DNA from: Rhizophagus sp. LPA8_4_AMF
Taxonomy: Eukaryota; Glomeromycota; Glomeromycetes; Glomerales; Glomeraceae
Assembly (NCBI GenBank): GCA_021464525.1
Contig: JADRCO010000042.1
Coordinates: 1-64,000, forward strand
Direction: 5' to 3'
DNA: 64,000 bases
Below are positions 1 through 11,090 of this stretch, piece after piece; the stretch's first letter is position 1, and each line of letters begins with the position of its first letter. Under the pieces are notes generated by a model. The model saw nothing but the letters and a program-made list of their open reading frames with translations. It had not been told where the DNA came from and did no database searches. A program made the translations under genes and the position numbers.

Positions 1-175
1 GGATTTTTATATAGTATTACTAAGTATTGGTTCCAAAGAGGTGTGACTATAAAAACCTTGTGATTATAGAGGGGGTTTTTTATATAGCATTAATATATGT
101 TGGTTCTTATGAAAGGTGTGCTTATAATGAGGGATTTTATATGATGTGATTGTACAGGGGGTGCCTATAAAGGGG
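1..175. repeat. Degenerate short tandem repeat at window edge
   Basis: Three imperfect units of roughly 55-70 bp follow each other. Each carries a run like GGATTTTTATATAG or GGGTTTTTTATATAG and then a TATAA-containing tail (around 1-60, 75-130 and 140-175). The array may continue outside the window. No coding sense is seen. Confidence 0.45.
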
Positions 176-211
176 GTCAACTGTATTTAAAAATTATTAG
201 ACTTCGATATA

Positions 212-421
212 GTGATTAAGCGGTCTAATGGTAAAATCTTCTTTAAGGTTTTGGCAAAATATGTACAAAATAATTTTTATAAATTATGTAAATGTACCAT
301 TTCAAATGAAAATCTTCAATTAATATTAAAATGTCCGAAATGTCCGACTTTAACTTTGCTTAGATTATTCAATCTAAAATTACCTTGTACCGGTTGTTCC
401 AATATCGCTGAAACTATCTGA
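212..421 (+). pseudogene. Possible F-box/LRR gene remnant
   Basis: A 69-codon frame contains KVLAKYVQNNFYKL, which resembles the C-terminal LRR-like stretch of the neighbouring F-box proteins (for example VKYSPKNFHKL in the gene at 646-2088). It has no F-box and no clear start. It lies on the strand opposite to the nearest F-box genes. It is best read as a relic of the same family; the match is short, so a chance frame cannot be excluded. Confidence 0.3.
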
Positions 422-645
422 GAATTTATTTCCCTTTGGAAATCTCTAATATTAAAACACTTGAATCTCATACCGCTGTATTAGCTGATTCAAATTGAAC
501 ATTATACGAATTTATTTAGCGTTCTTGGTTATGAATATAAATATTGTTATATTTTATTATTTTTCTTTCTCAATTACCCAAAAATGTTGTTAGGAACGTA
601 CAAATAAATTTATAATACACATTTAAATAATGATTATGACAAAAA

Positions 646-2088
646 TTATCTTCTACTAGTAATAATTATAAATTCCTTAATTACACCAATTTTTGAATAT
701 ATATCAATCACTTTTAAATCTAAATAATAAATATTTTCACGAAAATTTGTATTTATAATTAATGAAAGTGGTATTCGTGGTATACAATTTTTCCTCTTTA
801 TAAGGAATTCCTGCAAACCTTCTAATTTATAAAATGGTAATAAACTTATTATTAATTTATGAAAATTTTTTGGTGAATACTTTACCAAAATATCAAACAA
901 ATTTTTACTAGTTATACTTTTGTTAACAATCTGAATTCTAATACTTTCTAAAAATTGACAGCTACTTAAAACTAGTTTTAGTGCTTCTAATTCATCCTCT
1001 TTATCATTCCTATAAGTGAAGTTTATACTTTTAAGGTTTGGACAAAATTTTGCTATTGCCAAATTCATTCTTTTACTATCATAAGATGAATTAAATCTTG
1101 TTAAATTTCTTCCATTAATTTCCAAAAATTTTATTAGTATTTCTAATTTTGGTTCCCAACATCTAAAATCTAAAACTCTCAATTGTGGAAATTTAATATA
1201 TTGTAATTGATTAAACCCTCCAACAGTATCTTCAGGATCCTCAAGATCTAAAGATAAAATAAGTTCTTGTAAATTTATGAACATAGATATGAATGATAAT
1301 GGCGAATTATATGTATTTATTTCTAACTTGGTTATTGTTAAAGGTAATTTAGCTAAGGAGGGGGTTATTATTCTTATTGTATCTTTATCACAATACTCTA
1401 ATGATAAACTTTTTAAATTATTTTGTAAAGAAATTAAATCTGTTACCCCATCCGAAATTACTTCTGCAAAATATATGTATAACGATTGTATATTATGACA
1501 TATTTGGGATATTTGATAAAAAAAATCTGAACCAATATCTGAACGACAACATAATTTTTCAAGATTTTTTAAACAGATTTTTGCTCCAGGTGAATAAATA
1601 AACTTAATTCTATTAGCGTATCCTGAAGAATGATCCAAAGATTTTAAGGATGAAATTTGATTCATAAACATTTTTAATATTTCCTCTGATAATAAAAGTT
1701 CACTATGATTTAAATCTCTTGAAGTAATTAACTGTTGACTTCTAAGAACACTTCCAATCATATGATTGATTTTATAAATTGAAATAGCTTTGCAAAATGA
1801 TGGATAATTAAACAATGGAGGTTTTTGAGTTAAAGTAATAAAACAAATTCCATTCTTATGTAAAAGATCTTTTGATTCCTTAGGAAGACAAGTAAATAAT
1901 GTACTAATAATTGATAATGATACATATGGTCTAAAATAATTTGAGTTACAAACATTTCTCCACAAAATTCCAACTACAATTTTACAAAAAAGACGATTAA
2001 CTAACAAACATGAATATAAAGTAATTGTATCATTTTCTAAATGTTCAAATATTTCGTTAAGACAATCAACAGAAAGTTGACTAGTCAT
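646..2088 (-). CDS. F-box protein with LRR-like C-terminus (tandem copy 1)
   Basis: Intronless gene for 480 residues. Residues about 1-45 form an F-box (SQLSVDCLNEIFEHLEND, then SCLLVNRLFCKIVVGILWRNV), the segment that binds Skp1 in SCF ubiquitin ligases. The rest, about 150-470, is a series of weakly repeated leucine-rich stretches (LKSLSLEYCDKD, LQELILSL, CPNLKSINF, CQFLESIRI) expected to bind the substrate. The start is the first Met, immediately ahead of the F-box as in its paralogues. It is the first unit of a tandem triplication with 2699-4147 and the pseudogene at 4440-5168. Homology runs into the 5' flank, including a shared TATA-like element. Substrate unknown. Family call is firm; function as an SCF adaptor is inference from the family. 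Confidence 0.88.
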   Translation of the reverse strand: MTSQLSVDCLNEIFEHLENDTITLYSCLLVNRLFCKIVVGILWRNVCNSNYFRPYVSLSIISTLFTCLPKESKDLLHKNGICFITLTQKPPLFNYPSFCKAISIYKINHMIGSVLRSQQLITSRDLNHSELLLSEEILKMFMNQISSLKSLDHSSGYANRIKFIYSPGAKICLKNLEKLCCRSDIGSDFFYQISQICHNIQSLYIYFAEVISDGVTDLISLQNNLKSLSLEYCDKDTIRIITPSLAKLPLTITKLEINTYNSPLSFISMFINLQELILSLDLEDPEDTVGGFNQLQYIKFPQLRVLDFRCWEPKLEILIKFLEINGRNLTRFNSSYDSKRMNLAIAKFCPNLKSINFTYRNDKEDELEALKLVLSSCQFLESIRIQIVNKSITSKNLFDILVKYSPKNFHKLIISLLPFYKLEGLQEFLIKRKNCIPRIPLSLIINTNFRENIYYLDLKVIDIYSKIGVIKEFIIITSRR

Positions 2089-2698
2089 TTTGCTGATTTT
2101 TTTTCGGGAAAATTTACTCGGAGTAAAAAATATACGAATTTTAATTATAATTACTTCTTTGTTTTACATATTTGGTTAATATAAAATTTGCAGCCAATCA
2201 CCTTATTATGTCGATCCACTGCGGTGATATCTTTTTTTTATTATCATCATATATTCATATGGGTCTCGCCCTATTTTAAATCTCGCTTTTCCAAAAAGGA
2301 TATTTTTCATGCCGATCATTTATTCTGGCCAGAATTAATACATCACGTGATTTACCGAAAAAAAATCCCGAAAAAAAGTTTTGTAAAAATGACATTCAAA
2401 TTCATCTTTGATGCTTTAAGTAAACTTGCAGAGCGGGCAAAAATATACACATTGTCCATTTATTAAAAAAGTTTGTATATTTATGAATTTTCTTTTTTAC
2501 AAATTTTTGTGAGATTTAAGCATTATACAGGGGGCGAGATACACATTTATTCTTTATCGAAAATGATTAAAATGTTGATTATTAATTATAATAATTATAA
2601 TTATTGAAACATTTATTTTTATTAATAACTTTCTTTACGTAATTAATTTTTATTTTACGCATATCATTTAAAATAATCAAAATAACAAAAAATCATTT
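2089..2698. other. Intergenic, first F-box promoter and second F-box 3' flank
   Basis: The first part, to about 2240, aligns with 4148-4330 and is the duplicated promoter of the minus-strand F-box genes. The part near 2560-2690 aligns with 4345-4440 and is their duplicated 3' flank. A 92-codon plus-strand frame at 2188-2466 has no recognisable domain and overlaps the duplicated promoter, so it is not called as a gene. Confidence 0.6.
2174..2185 (-). promoter_or_regulatory. TATA-like core element shared by F-box paralogues
   Basis: Plus-strand GGTTAATATAAA (minus-strand TTTATATTAACC) lies 86 nt upstream of the ATG at 2088. The same 12-mer is upstream of the F-box genes at 4147 and 13724. Identity of position and sequence suggests a retained core promoter; the role is inferred. 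Confidence 0.5.
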
Positions 2699-4147
2699 TC
2701 AAATATTAAAAAATTCACATTCCTTAATAACACCCATTTTTGAATATTTTTCAATTATCATTTTTAAATCTGAATCAAAAATATCTCCAAATAAATCTGT
2801 AAAAATAGTTAATGAAAGTGGTTTTTGTGATACACAATTTTTCCTATTTATAAAAAATTCCTCCAATCCTTCTAATTTTTTGTATGATATAAATAAACCT
2901 ATTGTTAATTTGTGAAGATTTTTTGGTAAATATTTTGCCAAAACATCAAATAAATTTTTACTAGTTTTAGATATGTAATCAATATGTACTGAAATAATTT
3001 CTAAAGATGGACAACTACTTAAAACTATTTTTAACGCTTCTAATTCATCCTCCTCATCTTCTTTAATAGTAACGCATAAACTTTTAAGGTTTGGACAAAA
3101 TTTAGCTTTTACTAAATTTATTGTTTTACAATCATAAGAAGAATTAAATTTTATTAAATTTTTTCCATTAATTTCCAAAAATTTAATTACCATTTCTAAT
3201 TTTGGACTAAAACAATTAAATTCTAGAATTTTCAATTGTGGAAATTTAATATATTGTAATTGACCAAACCCTTCAAAAGCACCTTCAGCATTAGGATCAT
3301 CAGGATCTAAATGTAAAACAAGCTCTTGTAAATTTATGAATGTAGATATGAATGATAATGGTGCATTAGATGTATCCAATATTAATTTGGTTATTGTTAA
3401 AGATGATTTAGCTAACGAGGGGGTTATTATTCTTATTATATCTTTATCACAATACTCTAATGTTAAACTTTTTAAATTACTTTGTAAAGAAATTAAATCT
3501 GTTACACCATCTGAAATAATAAATTGAATAAAAATCATAGTTAATGATTGTATATCATGGCATATTTCTGATATTTGATAAAAAAATTTAGAACAAATAT
3601 TTGAACAACATTTTAATTCTACAAGATACTTTAAACAAATTTTTGCTTCAGGTGAATAAATAAACTCAATTCTATCAGTATATCCTGGAGAAATATCCAA
3701 AGATTTTAAGGATGAAATTTGATTTATAAACATTTTCAATATTTCGTGTGATAATAAAAGTTCACTATGATTTAAATCTCCTGAAGTAATTAATCGTTGC
3801 TTTCTAAGTGCATATTCAATCATAAAATTAATTTTATAAATTGAAATAGTTTTGCAAAATGACGGATAATTAAATAATGGAGGTTTTTTAGTCGAAGTAA
3901 TAAAATAAATCCCATTTTTATGTAAAAGATCTTTTGATTCCTTAGGAAGACAAGTAATTAAAGTACTAATAATTGATAATGATATATATGGTTTATAATG
4001 CGAGTTACAGACATTTTTCCATAGAATTCCAACTGCAATTTCACAATAAAGACTATTAACTAGCAAACATGAATGTAAAGTAGTTGTATCATTTTCTAAA
4101 TGTTCAAATATTTCGTTAAGACAATCAACAGGAAGTTGATTAGACAT
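2699..4147 (-). CDS. F-box protein with LRR-like C-terminus (tandem copy 2)
   Basis: Intronless gene. The open frame extends up to 4201, but the start is placed at the internal Met at 4147 (MSNQLPVDCLNEIFEHLEND), because the paralogues start right there and the upstream 18 residues come from an A-rich leader; this gives 482 residues. F-box at residues about 3-45 (SCLLVNSLYCEIAVGILWKNV), then leucine-rich stretches to the C-terminus (LKSLTLEYCDKDIIRIITPSLAK, shared almost word for word with the gene at 646-2088). Predicted Skp1-binding substrate receptor of an SCF ubiquitin ligase. It is the middle unit of the tandem triplication. The close likeness to copy 1 in coding region, promoter and 3' flank points to recent duplication. 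Confidence 0.88.
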   Translation of the reverse strand: MSNQLPVDCLNEIFEHLENDTTTLHSCLLVNSLYCEIAVGILWKNVCNSHYKPYISLSIISTLITCLPKESKDLLHKNGIYFITSTKKPPLFNYPSFCKTISIYKINFMIEYALRKQRLITSGDLNHSELLLSHEILKMFINQISSLKSLDISPGYTDRIEFIYSPEAKICLKYLVELKCCSNICSKFFYQISEICHDIQSLTMIFIQFIISDGVTDLISLQSNLKSLTLEYCDKDIIRIITPSLAKSSLTITKLILDTSNAPLSFISTFINLQELVLHLDPDDPNAEGAFEGFGQLQYIKFPQLKILEFNCFSPKLEMVIKFLEINGKNLIKFNSSYDCKTINLVKAKFCPNLKSLCVTIKEDEEDELEALKIVLSSCPSLEIISVHIDYISKTSKNLFDVLAKYLPKNLHKLTIGLFISYKKLEGLEEFFINRKNCVSQKPLSLTIFTDLFGDIFDSDLKMIIEKYSKMGVIKECEFFNI

Positions 4148-4261
4148 TTTGCTGATTTTTCGGGAAAAAAAAAAAATTTTATTTAGGGTAAAAATATCCA
4201 AACTTGTTACGAATTTTAGTAATTATAATTACTCTAATTACTCTTTTGTTTTACATATTTG

Positions 4262-4273
4262 GGTTAATATAAA
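4262..4273 (-). promoter_or_regulatory. TATA-like core element shared by F-box paralogues
   Basis: GGTTAATATAAA on the plus strand, 115 nt upstream of the chosen ATG at 4147. It sits inside the duplicated 5' flank, preceded by TTTTACATATTT as in the unit at 2174. Confidence 0.5.
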
Positions 4274-4439
4274 ATTTCAGCCTATCATATTTATTTCCTG
4301 AAATTATGTTGATCAACTGCGTTAAAAAACTGTTTTGGTCATCATGTTAAAAGAAATTTAAAATTATGATTAATAATTATTTAATTACAATTATTATAAT
4401 TATGAAACTTTCTTACGTAATTAATTTTTATTTTATGCC

Positions 4440-5168
4440 TTAATTAAAATGATAAAAATCATTTTCAAACACTAAAGTATTCATATTTCTTAATAACACC
4501 CATTTTCGAATATTTTCAATTATCATTAATAAATCTGAATCAAAATTATCTCCAGTAATAATAATAGTTAATGAAAGTGATTTTTGTGGTACACAATTAT
4601 TCTTATTTATAAAAAATTCTTCCAATCCTTTTAATTTTTTATAAGGTATAAATAAACCTATTGTTAATTTATGAAGATTTTTTGATAAATATTTTGCCAA
4701 TACATCAAATAAATTTTTATTAGTTATAGATATGTAATCAATATGTACTGTAATAATTTCTAAAGATTGACAACTTACTTAAAACTATTTTTAACGCTCC
4801 TAATTTATCCTCGTCTTCTCTAATAAACTTTTAAGGTTTGGACAAAATTTAGCTTTTACTAAATTCATTGTTTTACCAATCATAAGATGAATTAATTTTT
4901 GTTAAACTTTTTCCATCAATTTCCAAAAATTTAATTACCATTTCTAATTTTGGACTAAAACAATTAAATTCTAAAGTTCTCAATTGTGGAAATTTAATAT
5001 ATTGTAATCGACCAAAACCTTCAAAAGCACCTTCAGCATTAGGAATCATCAGGATCTAAATGTAAAATAAAGCTCTTGTAAATTTATGAACGTAGATATG
5101 AATGATATATGGCGCATTAGATGTATCTAATACTAATTTGGTTATTGTTAAAGATGATTTAGCTAACG
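4440..5168 (-). pseudogene. Truncated F-box gene (tandem copy 3)
   Basis: The sequence matches the C-terminal half of the F-box gene at 2699-4147 in the same orientation: AKYLSKNLHKLTIGLFIPYKKLKGLEEFFINKNNC is nearly the same as in copy 2. The frame is broken several times by single-base gains and losses (for example near 4774, 4876 and 5045). The match stops abruptly at about 5168, in the middle of the LRR-like region, so the F-box and start are missing and unrelated sequence follows. It is a dead duplicate; an 86-codon piece (4440-4700) remains open. Confidence 0.85.
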
Positions 5169-6617
5169 ACTCTATAAAAAATTTTATCCGCTATTGTTAT
5201 TTCTGTAAAAACTCCGTAAAAGATGAGCTTTATTCACAATTCCGTCATATAAGGTTATTAATTCCGGAAATATGAGCCTTTTATAGAAAAAAGATGGAAT
5301 ATAAAAAATGGATTGACTTTTTTACAGAGCATTGTGTAGTTGCTTTGATGGCATACAAACTTTTTTAAAAAAAAGAAAAAAGCCTCCATTGTATCTAATA
5401 ATTGTAAGACAATATCATTAAAAATCCATAAAAATATGTTTAGAAAGAATCAAAGTTCATTATCAAACTTTTTTTAAGGTTACATCAGATAGTTATTTCG
5501 TATTAGAAGATTATAATCAAATTAATCGACTATGTAAGTGTCAATAGAGGATTATGAACATCGGCTTCTTTCTTGTCATTAATAATGTAGTCACCGAAAA
5601 AACAGGTTCACCTTGTACATTGATATAAAAAACAGATATTTTTTTTTTAGTATTGATGTTATGAGCACATGATAGTTTGTTGATAAATGTACTCACTTGA
5701 AAGTCTCGTCACTTTTGTTGTAGTAACACCGATACTTGTTGTTTAATATTGCTGACATTGCAAACACGTTCGAAAACTAAGTTACTATGTTTCTGTAATC
5801 TCTTCTTGAAACATTTTGTACAATCGCTAATAATCTTAATTTATAGTCATTATTTAAAGTATTTATTGAAAATGAAAAAGGAATTTTACATTCTTTTGAA
5901 GTTTTATGGACTCGAATAATAATCCTGAATATTTTAATGATACTATGGACTTGATGTTACAAAATCCAAATCTTACATACAATATCAGAAGACAGACATA
6001 TGAAAATATTTTGGGAACGGAACGTCAGTAGGGAAAATTAATATCCCTTAAACCTTTCTTTCTAATATTAAAACTTTGCGTATAATATTTTTAAGTATAC
6101 ATAGGGAAAATGGCTTTATAACATAATATTGCAAATAATATAATGCAACATAAATATTTATAAATGACTTTCATATAAGTTATGTTTGAATTATACTTTT
6201 AAACGTAATTTACAATATGTAAAGCTAATAAATATTTACGTTTCACATCCACATAATAAATTTGAAATTAAGGGATTTAGTACTAATTTACATGTAACAT
6301 GTAAACTTTGTATAAAGAACTTTATAGTCGTGCGTTGGTTAAGTTATTTTAAATCTTAAATTGATTGATCAAAAAAATCAAGGAACCGTGTCCTTCACGA
6401 ATTAGATGTTAAAAAGCGTTATTGTTGGATTTGCACGACCGGAGCAGGAAAATACAAAGGAAAAATCTATTATTGGTGTAATTGTGTAATTAAATGAAAT
6501 AGATTCATGCGTTTCCACAATTGTTTATTGATGAGAATTTTTCAGTAATGTCACACAAAAGCCACATTAGTCAAATACGGCAGACATTTTTTCAATTCAT
6601 TTTATGAGGAAGTATAT
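5169..6617. other. Gene-poor DNA with unrecognised coding-like scraps
   Basis: It begins exactly where the third F-box copy is cut off, so this may be inserted or rearranged DNA. Short plus-strand frames look coding-like but match no family I know, for example a 41-codon frame at 5906-6031 beginning MDSNNNPEYFNDT, and a Cys-rich scrap near 6420-6490 (WICTTGAGKY...WCNC). No terminal repeats were found. Confidence 0.4.
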
Positions 6618-7166
6618 ATGATGTTCTACGCGATTATTGTGATCATATTGGCAACCTCCTCATTTGCTATGTTCTTCATAACAAGATCATTTTCAATTGA
6701 AATATTTGATGCGTCAACTTTTCTGTATTGTCATTTATTTGATTGTAACGAGAGGATAGATGATAAGCCGCTTTACTCTGTCTATTGTGATGATCGTAAT
6801 GAATTAAGCGTTGATTTTACTGATCATCCGCCTTACAGAGCATCGAGGTAGAAAGATGTTCTAATGCAAATAAGTGATAATGGTAAACTTGTTGCTTTAT
6901 TAATTCGTAATGCGGAGGATAGAATAGCAAGAGAACTTTCAAAAAAAGACAGGGAGAGACTTAGGGAAGAATTTAAATTGAGGGCATTGTCACTTAAGTC
7001 ATTAAGATTAGAATCAAACAAATCAAACAACAGTGTAAAAAAAAAGTTATACAAATTGCTGTATAATTCTTTAACTTTTGTTTCTTCCCTTTTACCTTTT
7101 CACCTTTTTCATCAGCTTCTAATATATTTTAGAATTAACTCTGGTTTAACTTATAGCTTTTGTTAG
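6618..7166 (+). pseudogene. Unrecognised protein frame interrupted by one stop
   Basis: Two open frames (6618-6851 and 6864-7166) lie in the same phase and are separated by a single in-frame stop. The first starts with a hydrophobic segment (FYAIIVIILATSSFAMFFI) that could be a signal anchor. The second has a charged, probably helical stretch (ARELSKKDRERLREEF), then a Ser/Asn/Lys-rich part and a hydrophobic end. I recognise no domain. It may be a decayed lineage-specific gene, or two unrelated chance frames. No introns that would bypass the stop are evident. Confidence 0.3.
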
Positions 7167-9867
7167 CGTTTTTACATGATTTTTTCATTTTATTATAACA
7201 ATTTCTACATATGTAGTTTTAATTATTTGAATGATGTAGTATATGTTAATAAAACTTTGCAAAAAAAAATTTTGGAGTGCATATGAAAGATATGAAAGAG
7301 AGGTTAAGCATAAAATTCATCCAAGTTTTATTACTATAATATTTTCAACTTTGAAGTAAGATATGGTACCTATCAATATTTTTTCGTATTACGACAATTA
7401 ATAATTTTTTATTACAATATATTATAAGATTTAGTAGCGAAACAACTATATATTAAAGTGGTAATTGTCGATATGAACCTATGCATTTATTAGTTACACC
7501 TATTTTACAAATTCTTCTAATAAAGTCTATTACATTTCGTAGTTATTCATTTGTCCAGTGATGTTGCCCCTTTCGCTATATCTTATTTTTTTTAATGTTT
7601 TAGCACGCCTTTTCATATGTATGTCCTGCATTGTAAAAAATCTTACACAAATTCGTATATCTCATCTTTAGTAAGATTATCTGAATCGTCCATAAATACT
7701 CCCCTAGCATTAATCTTTTAGTTATTATATTATTTATAATAAAAAAATTAATAATTTTATAAATATATTTTAATACGAAGGATTCTTACAAAGTCTTAGT
7801 GTAAATAAAAGCAGAGCTTGTATAATAAATGGAATTGTATTAACCTTTAAGAAAATAAAACGTGCAAATACTTACTAGTACGTGATCTCTATAAACCAAC
7901 TAGAAGGTACTAGATTCTGTCCGGAATTTAAAAATTTTGCTTCGGTAATCATGTATCTATTTCATAATTGACCTATAAAACTGAAAAAGAGAAAATTGTT
8001 AACCTATGTACACTCGGTTAAGCAAGTATTACACATTATTATCTAACGACCAGAAGCCAACAATTATTAGGATTAAAGCACGTAGAGATAATATTCTCAG
8101 CATAGGGATGTTTGGCGAAATTAATGGTAAAAGGCGTTCGAAAATAATGGTGAACCCTATTTCTCCTCACTAAACGCTGTAGGCCTCATCGAATATTATC
8201 ATGTTTGTGTATTGACCTCAAAGGTACTACCCGTGTATCCTATAATTGAAGACAACCAGGCATGAACAGATAAAAATAACAGACACTCACATTATTTAAG
8301 AGTAGACCAGAATCCGTTATTTACTCGTAATGTAATTCCTAAATTTTTAACGAACTCCTCAAGCTCAAATGTAGGTGATTTCTTTTTTACAAAGTCTCCA
8401 AAAAAGGTTTCAAAGTTGGTTCAATTAATGGCAGTAAATACAGTATTATAACGCAGATCCTAAATTTTTTAAAAACCATTTATTTTTTAGTTAATTGTGT
8501 TAGCTAGCCTTTACGAATACAAAAGCTTGCCAAACAATAGTTAAAAAAGAGTTCGTTTGATAATACAAGTTCTCTTAACGCCATACATCTAACAACATAT
8601 TCTTTAGTAAACTATGTTTTTCAAAGTGTTTCTTGGTTTCTTGGGATTATCCACCTACCAAAACACAAACAGTATTTCCTCGGTTTCTTGGACTCCGGCC
8701 TGTTTTCACCTACCAAACATGAAGTGTTTCTCAGTTTCTCAGGTTTCCTCAGCTTAGAGAGCGAAAACTTGCAGTATAAAAGTACTACGGGTTTGTCTCC
8801 ACATATTGAAACTGTTGTATAAAAGTACTATCTTTTACACACCCACACCACGTACACAAAGAACAAAGGGGAAGGTAAAGGTATTTATACAATTTTTTTT
8901 TTGAAGTCATATTAATACAAATGACTTAACTATTTGTAATGTTATTAATTATCTGTGATGACTGTGCAGCATTGTTTAAATTAGTTACAATATTAGAATT
9001 TTTGATTATTTTATTATAATATCATAATTATGTAATTATGTTTATTAATAAAGAGCGGTTGATTAGATGAAATTTTTCATAAGCATGAATGGATTGTCAG
9101 ATCAAGATCACTAATACAAAATTTTTGATTGATCTGACTAAACAATATATTTCCAGATGTAAATCTCTATGAATCGCATCTCCTTCATGTATTTTAGAGA
9201 CATATTATTAATAATTTGAATCCATATAAACTTATTATGATTTTATCGTAAATATTTTCTTGTGTTAACCATAACATGATAATTACTTAGTTAACATTAT
9301 ACAGTATACAGTAATATGTATGCCACGTGACCGCGTCTAATGGGCATAAATAATATGAAGAGTTGTTTATTGCGATAGTATTGATTACTGTGATTTTCCT
9401 GTTAACATTAAGTAAAAAAGGTAAGACGAAAAGGATATTGAGTATGATTTAGATAATAAAACTATACTCAACTGTATATTATCAAGCGAAAAAAGTATTG
9501 TATTTATATTTTTTATATTTATAATCTTATACTCAACTACCAAATTAAGTTAAAAACAAAATTTTATTTTTAATTAATACTATTTCCATAATTAGCCAAT
9601 TTCAATTGACGTTCCTTTTCAAATTTAATGGAATTTATTGGAATTATATATTTTTTATTTATTATACAGCCTATTAAAATTATGTCAATCTTAATAATTG
9701 TCTAATACCATAGTAATTCTGTGAAGAGAAATTAAGTCACCAAAATATTTATATGTTTACATATCGCAAAATATGGTATATTTGCGAATATTAAAAATTG
9801 AAAATCAGAATAATAATTATAGATGATAAATTTAAATAAAAATTTATTTTTAATTTATAGTTACAAA
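7167..9867. other. Gene-poor, repeat-derived intergenic DNA
   Basis: No gene of appreciable length is seen. On the minus strand near 7440-7720 scraps of coding-like sequence appear (MDDSDNLTKDEIYEFV; KGQHHWTNE), broken and unrecognised. Near 8620-8770 a motif of the type GTGTTTCTTGGTTTCTTGG recurs three times with CACCTACCAAA between copies. TATAAAAGTACTA occurs twice near 8780-8835. The rest is AT-rich and featureless to my reading. Confidence 0.45.
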
Positions 9868-9943
9868 TCGTTATTATTTGTTGCTGACTAGCCAAGTCTT
9901 TTAAAAAACTTGTTATCACCTAATCACCAACGTTGAAGGTGCA
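9868..9943 (+). repeat. Boundary module of GT-rich repeat (left copy)
   Basis: About 75 bp including GTCTTTTAAAAA, TAATCACCAACGTTGA and GGTGCA. It matches 17980-18044 in the same orientation, and in both places it adjoins the GT-rich repeat. It contains TTGTTG..CAACG-type inverted words and may fold into a hairpin. Confidence 0.6.
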
Positions 9944-10045
9944 AGAGTGAAAATACACAAACAAACACGCACCATCCACTCATACACACAACCCACACTC
10001 CTCAACCTACATAACACGCAACCATACTCCCAACCCATATAACGC
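9944..10045 (-). repeat. GT-rich minisatellite repeat, inverted copy
   Basis: The plus strand is C/A-rich (CACGCACCATCCACTCATAC, ACAACCCACAC repeats). Its reverse complement matches the GT-rich repeat at 17690-17875, including the tail that reads TTTCACTCTT on the minus strand. Part of a dispersed family with at least three copies in this window. Confidence 0.65.
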
Positions 10046-10599
10046 ACAACCCACAAAATCTTTTTGATTTTTTATACATTCTTTTTACTATATCCATAAA
10101 TGTAAAGATAGTCTGATCCAGACGTCAGATAAACCAGTTTCTTCATATTGGCATCCACTTAAAAAAAAGTTCTTTTACTTTCATTACTTAAAAAAAAAGA
10201 CCTCAACCATTTCGGTTGAGTTATCTAACGATTACAAAAACCTTTTTGAAACGGAAATGTGTTATCTGCAACTGAAGTTCATTTTAAGGCTGTTGCATTT
10301 CTAAAGAGTAGTTTCACAAGCGGTTGTTAGAGTTGATACACGTTAATGAACACTGAACAGTTAACACACGAAATAAGTAGCTTCGTTTATCCTCAGTTAA
10401 GCCAACGAGTCCAGCAAAGATTAAAAAACTACATCCTTACGAATAATAAAGTTATATTTTTCAGAATGAATCACATCCCTTAATCAGTGCTGATTTAGAC
10501 CTACCCTTTGAACGAACTAAATCGCTCTCAGAATAAGACGCACCACCCACGCCAACTTTGGGCATGATTTCATAAAATTGTGCGAGAACTTATTTCCCA
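10046..10599. other. Intergenic DNA without genes
   Basis: No coding region is supported. Mixed-composition sequence, less AT-rich than its surroundings, lies between two inverted copies of the GT-rich repeat. Confidence 0.4.
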
Positions 10600-10810
10600 T
10601 GCCATACTGCCGACTGTACCAACCTACATACCTAAAAGAAGATGCGAAAGAGGGAAAGCGAGAGAAGAGTGAGAAATACACAAACACGCACCATCCATCC
10701 ATACACGCAAGTGACACTCCAAACCTATATACCTAAAAGCAAGAAGTTGTAAAGAAAAGGAAACCGAAGAGAAGACTTAATAAAGAGAAGACCTATCGAG
10801 TGAAAATATT
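10600..10810 (-). repeat. GT-rich repeat, second inverted copy with its leader
   Basis: Read on the minus strand, it gives the order AGGTCTTCTCTTTATT, TTCCTTTTCTTTAC, TAGGTATATAGG, a short GT-rich part, TTTCTCACTCTTCTC, GCTTTCCCTC and AGGTATGTAGGTT. The same order of words is found at 17620-17910 on the plus strand, so the two are copies of one dispersed element in opposite orientation. The frames of about 66 codons across it are composition artefacts. Confidence 0.65.
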
Positions 10811-11085
10811 TTTGGTTTATTAATTTAATATGATGACAAAGAATTATTTTAATCGAAAAACAAAAGAAACTTAAAGAAAAGAGAAGACTTGGTTTATTAA
10901 TTTCATCTGATGAGTTACTTAACACAAAGAATTATTAACCATGTTCAAGATTTTTTAATCAAAAAACAAAAGAAGACCTAAAGAAAAGAGAAGACCTATC
11001 GGGTGAAGATATTCTTGGTTTATTAATTTCATACTTATCAAAGAAAAATTCAGCCATGTTCAAGATTATTTAAGAAAAAAAAAGA
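10770..11085. repeat. Tandem repeat of about 95-110-bp units
   Basis: Three units start with AAGAGAAGAC near 10787, 10877 and 10985. Each continues with TTGGTTTATTAATTT, then AAAGAATTATT or a close variant, then a run such as AATCAAAAAACAAAAGAA. The first unit overlaps the leader of the GT-rich repeat copy. Confidence 0.6.
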
Positions 11086-11090
11086 GAACC

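Noticed and set aside
1277-1601. Plus-strand frames inside the F-box gene, also at 3336-3527
   Set aside because: Antisense shadows of the real minus-strand genes; they recur only because the genes are paralogous.
2188-2466. 92-codon plus-strand frame
   Set aside because: It starts in the duplicated promoter of minus-strand F-box genes, is not preserved in the second copy of that flank, and has no family likeness.
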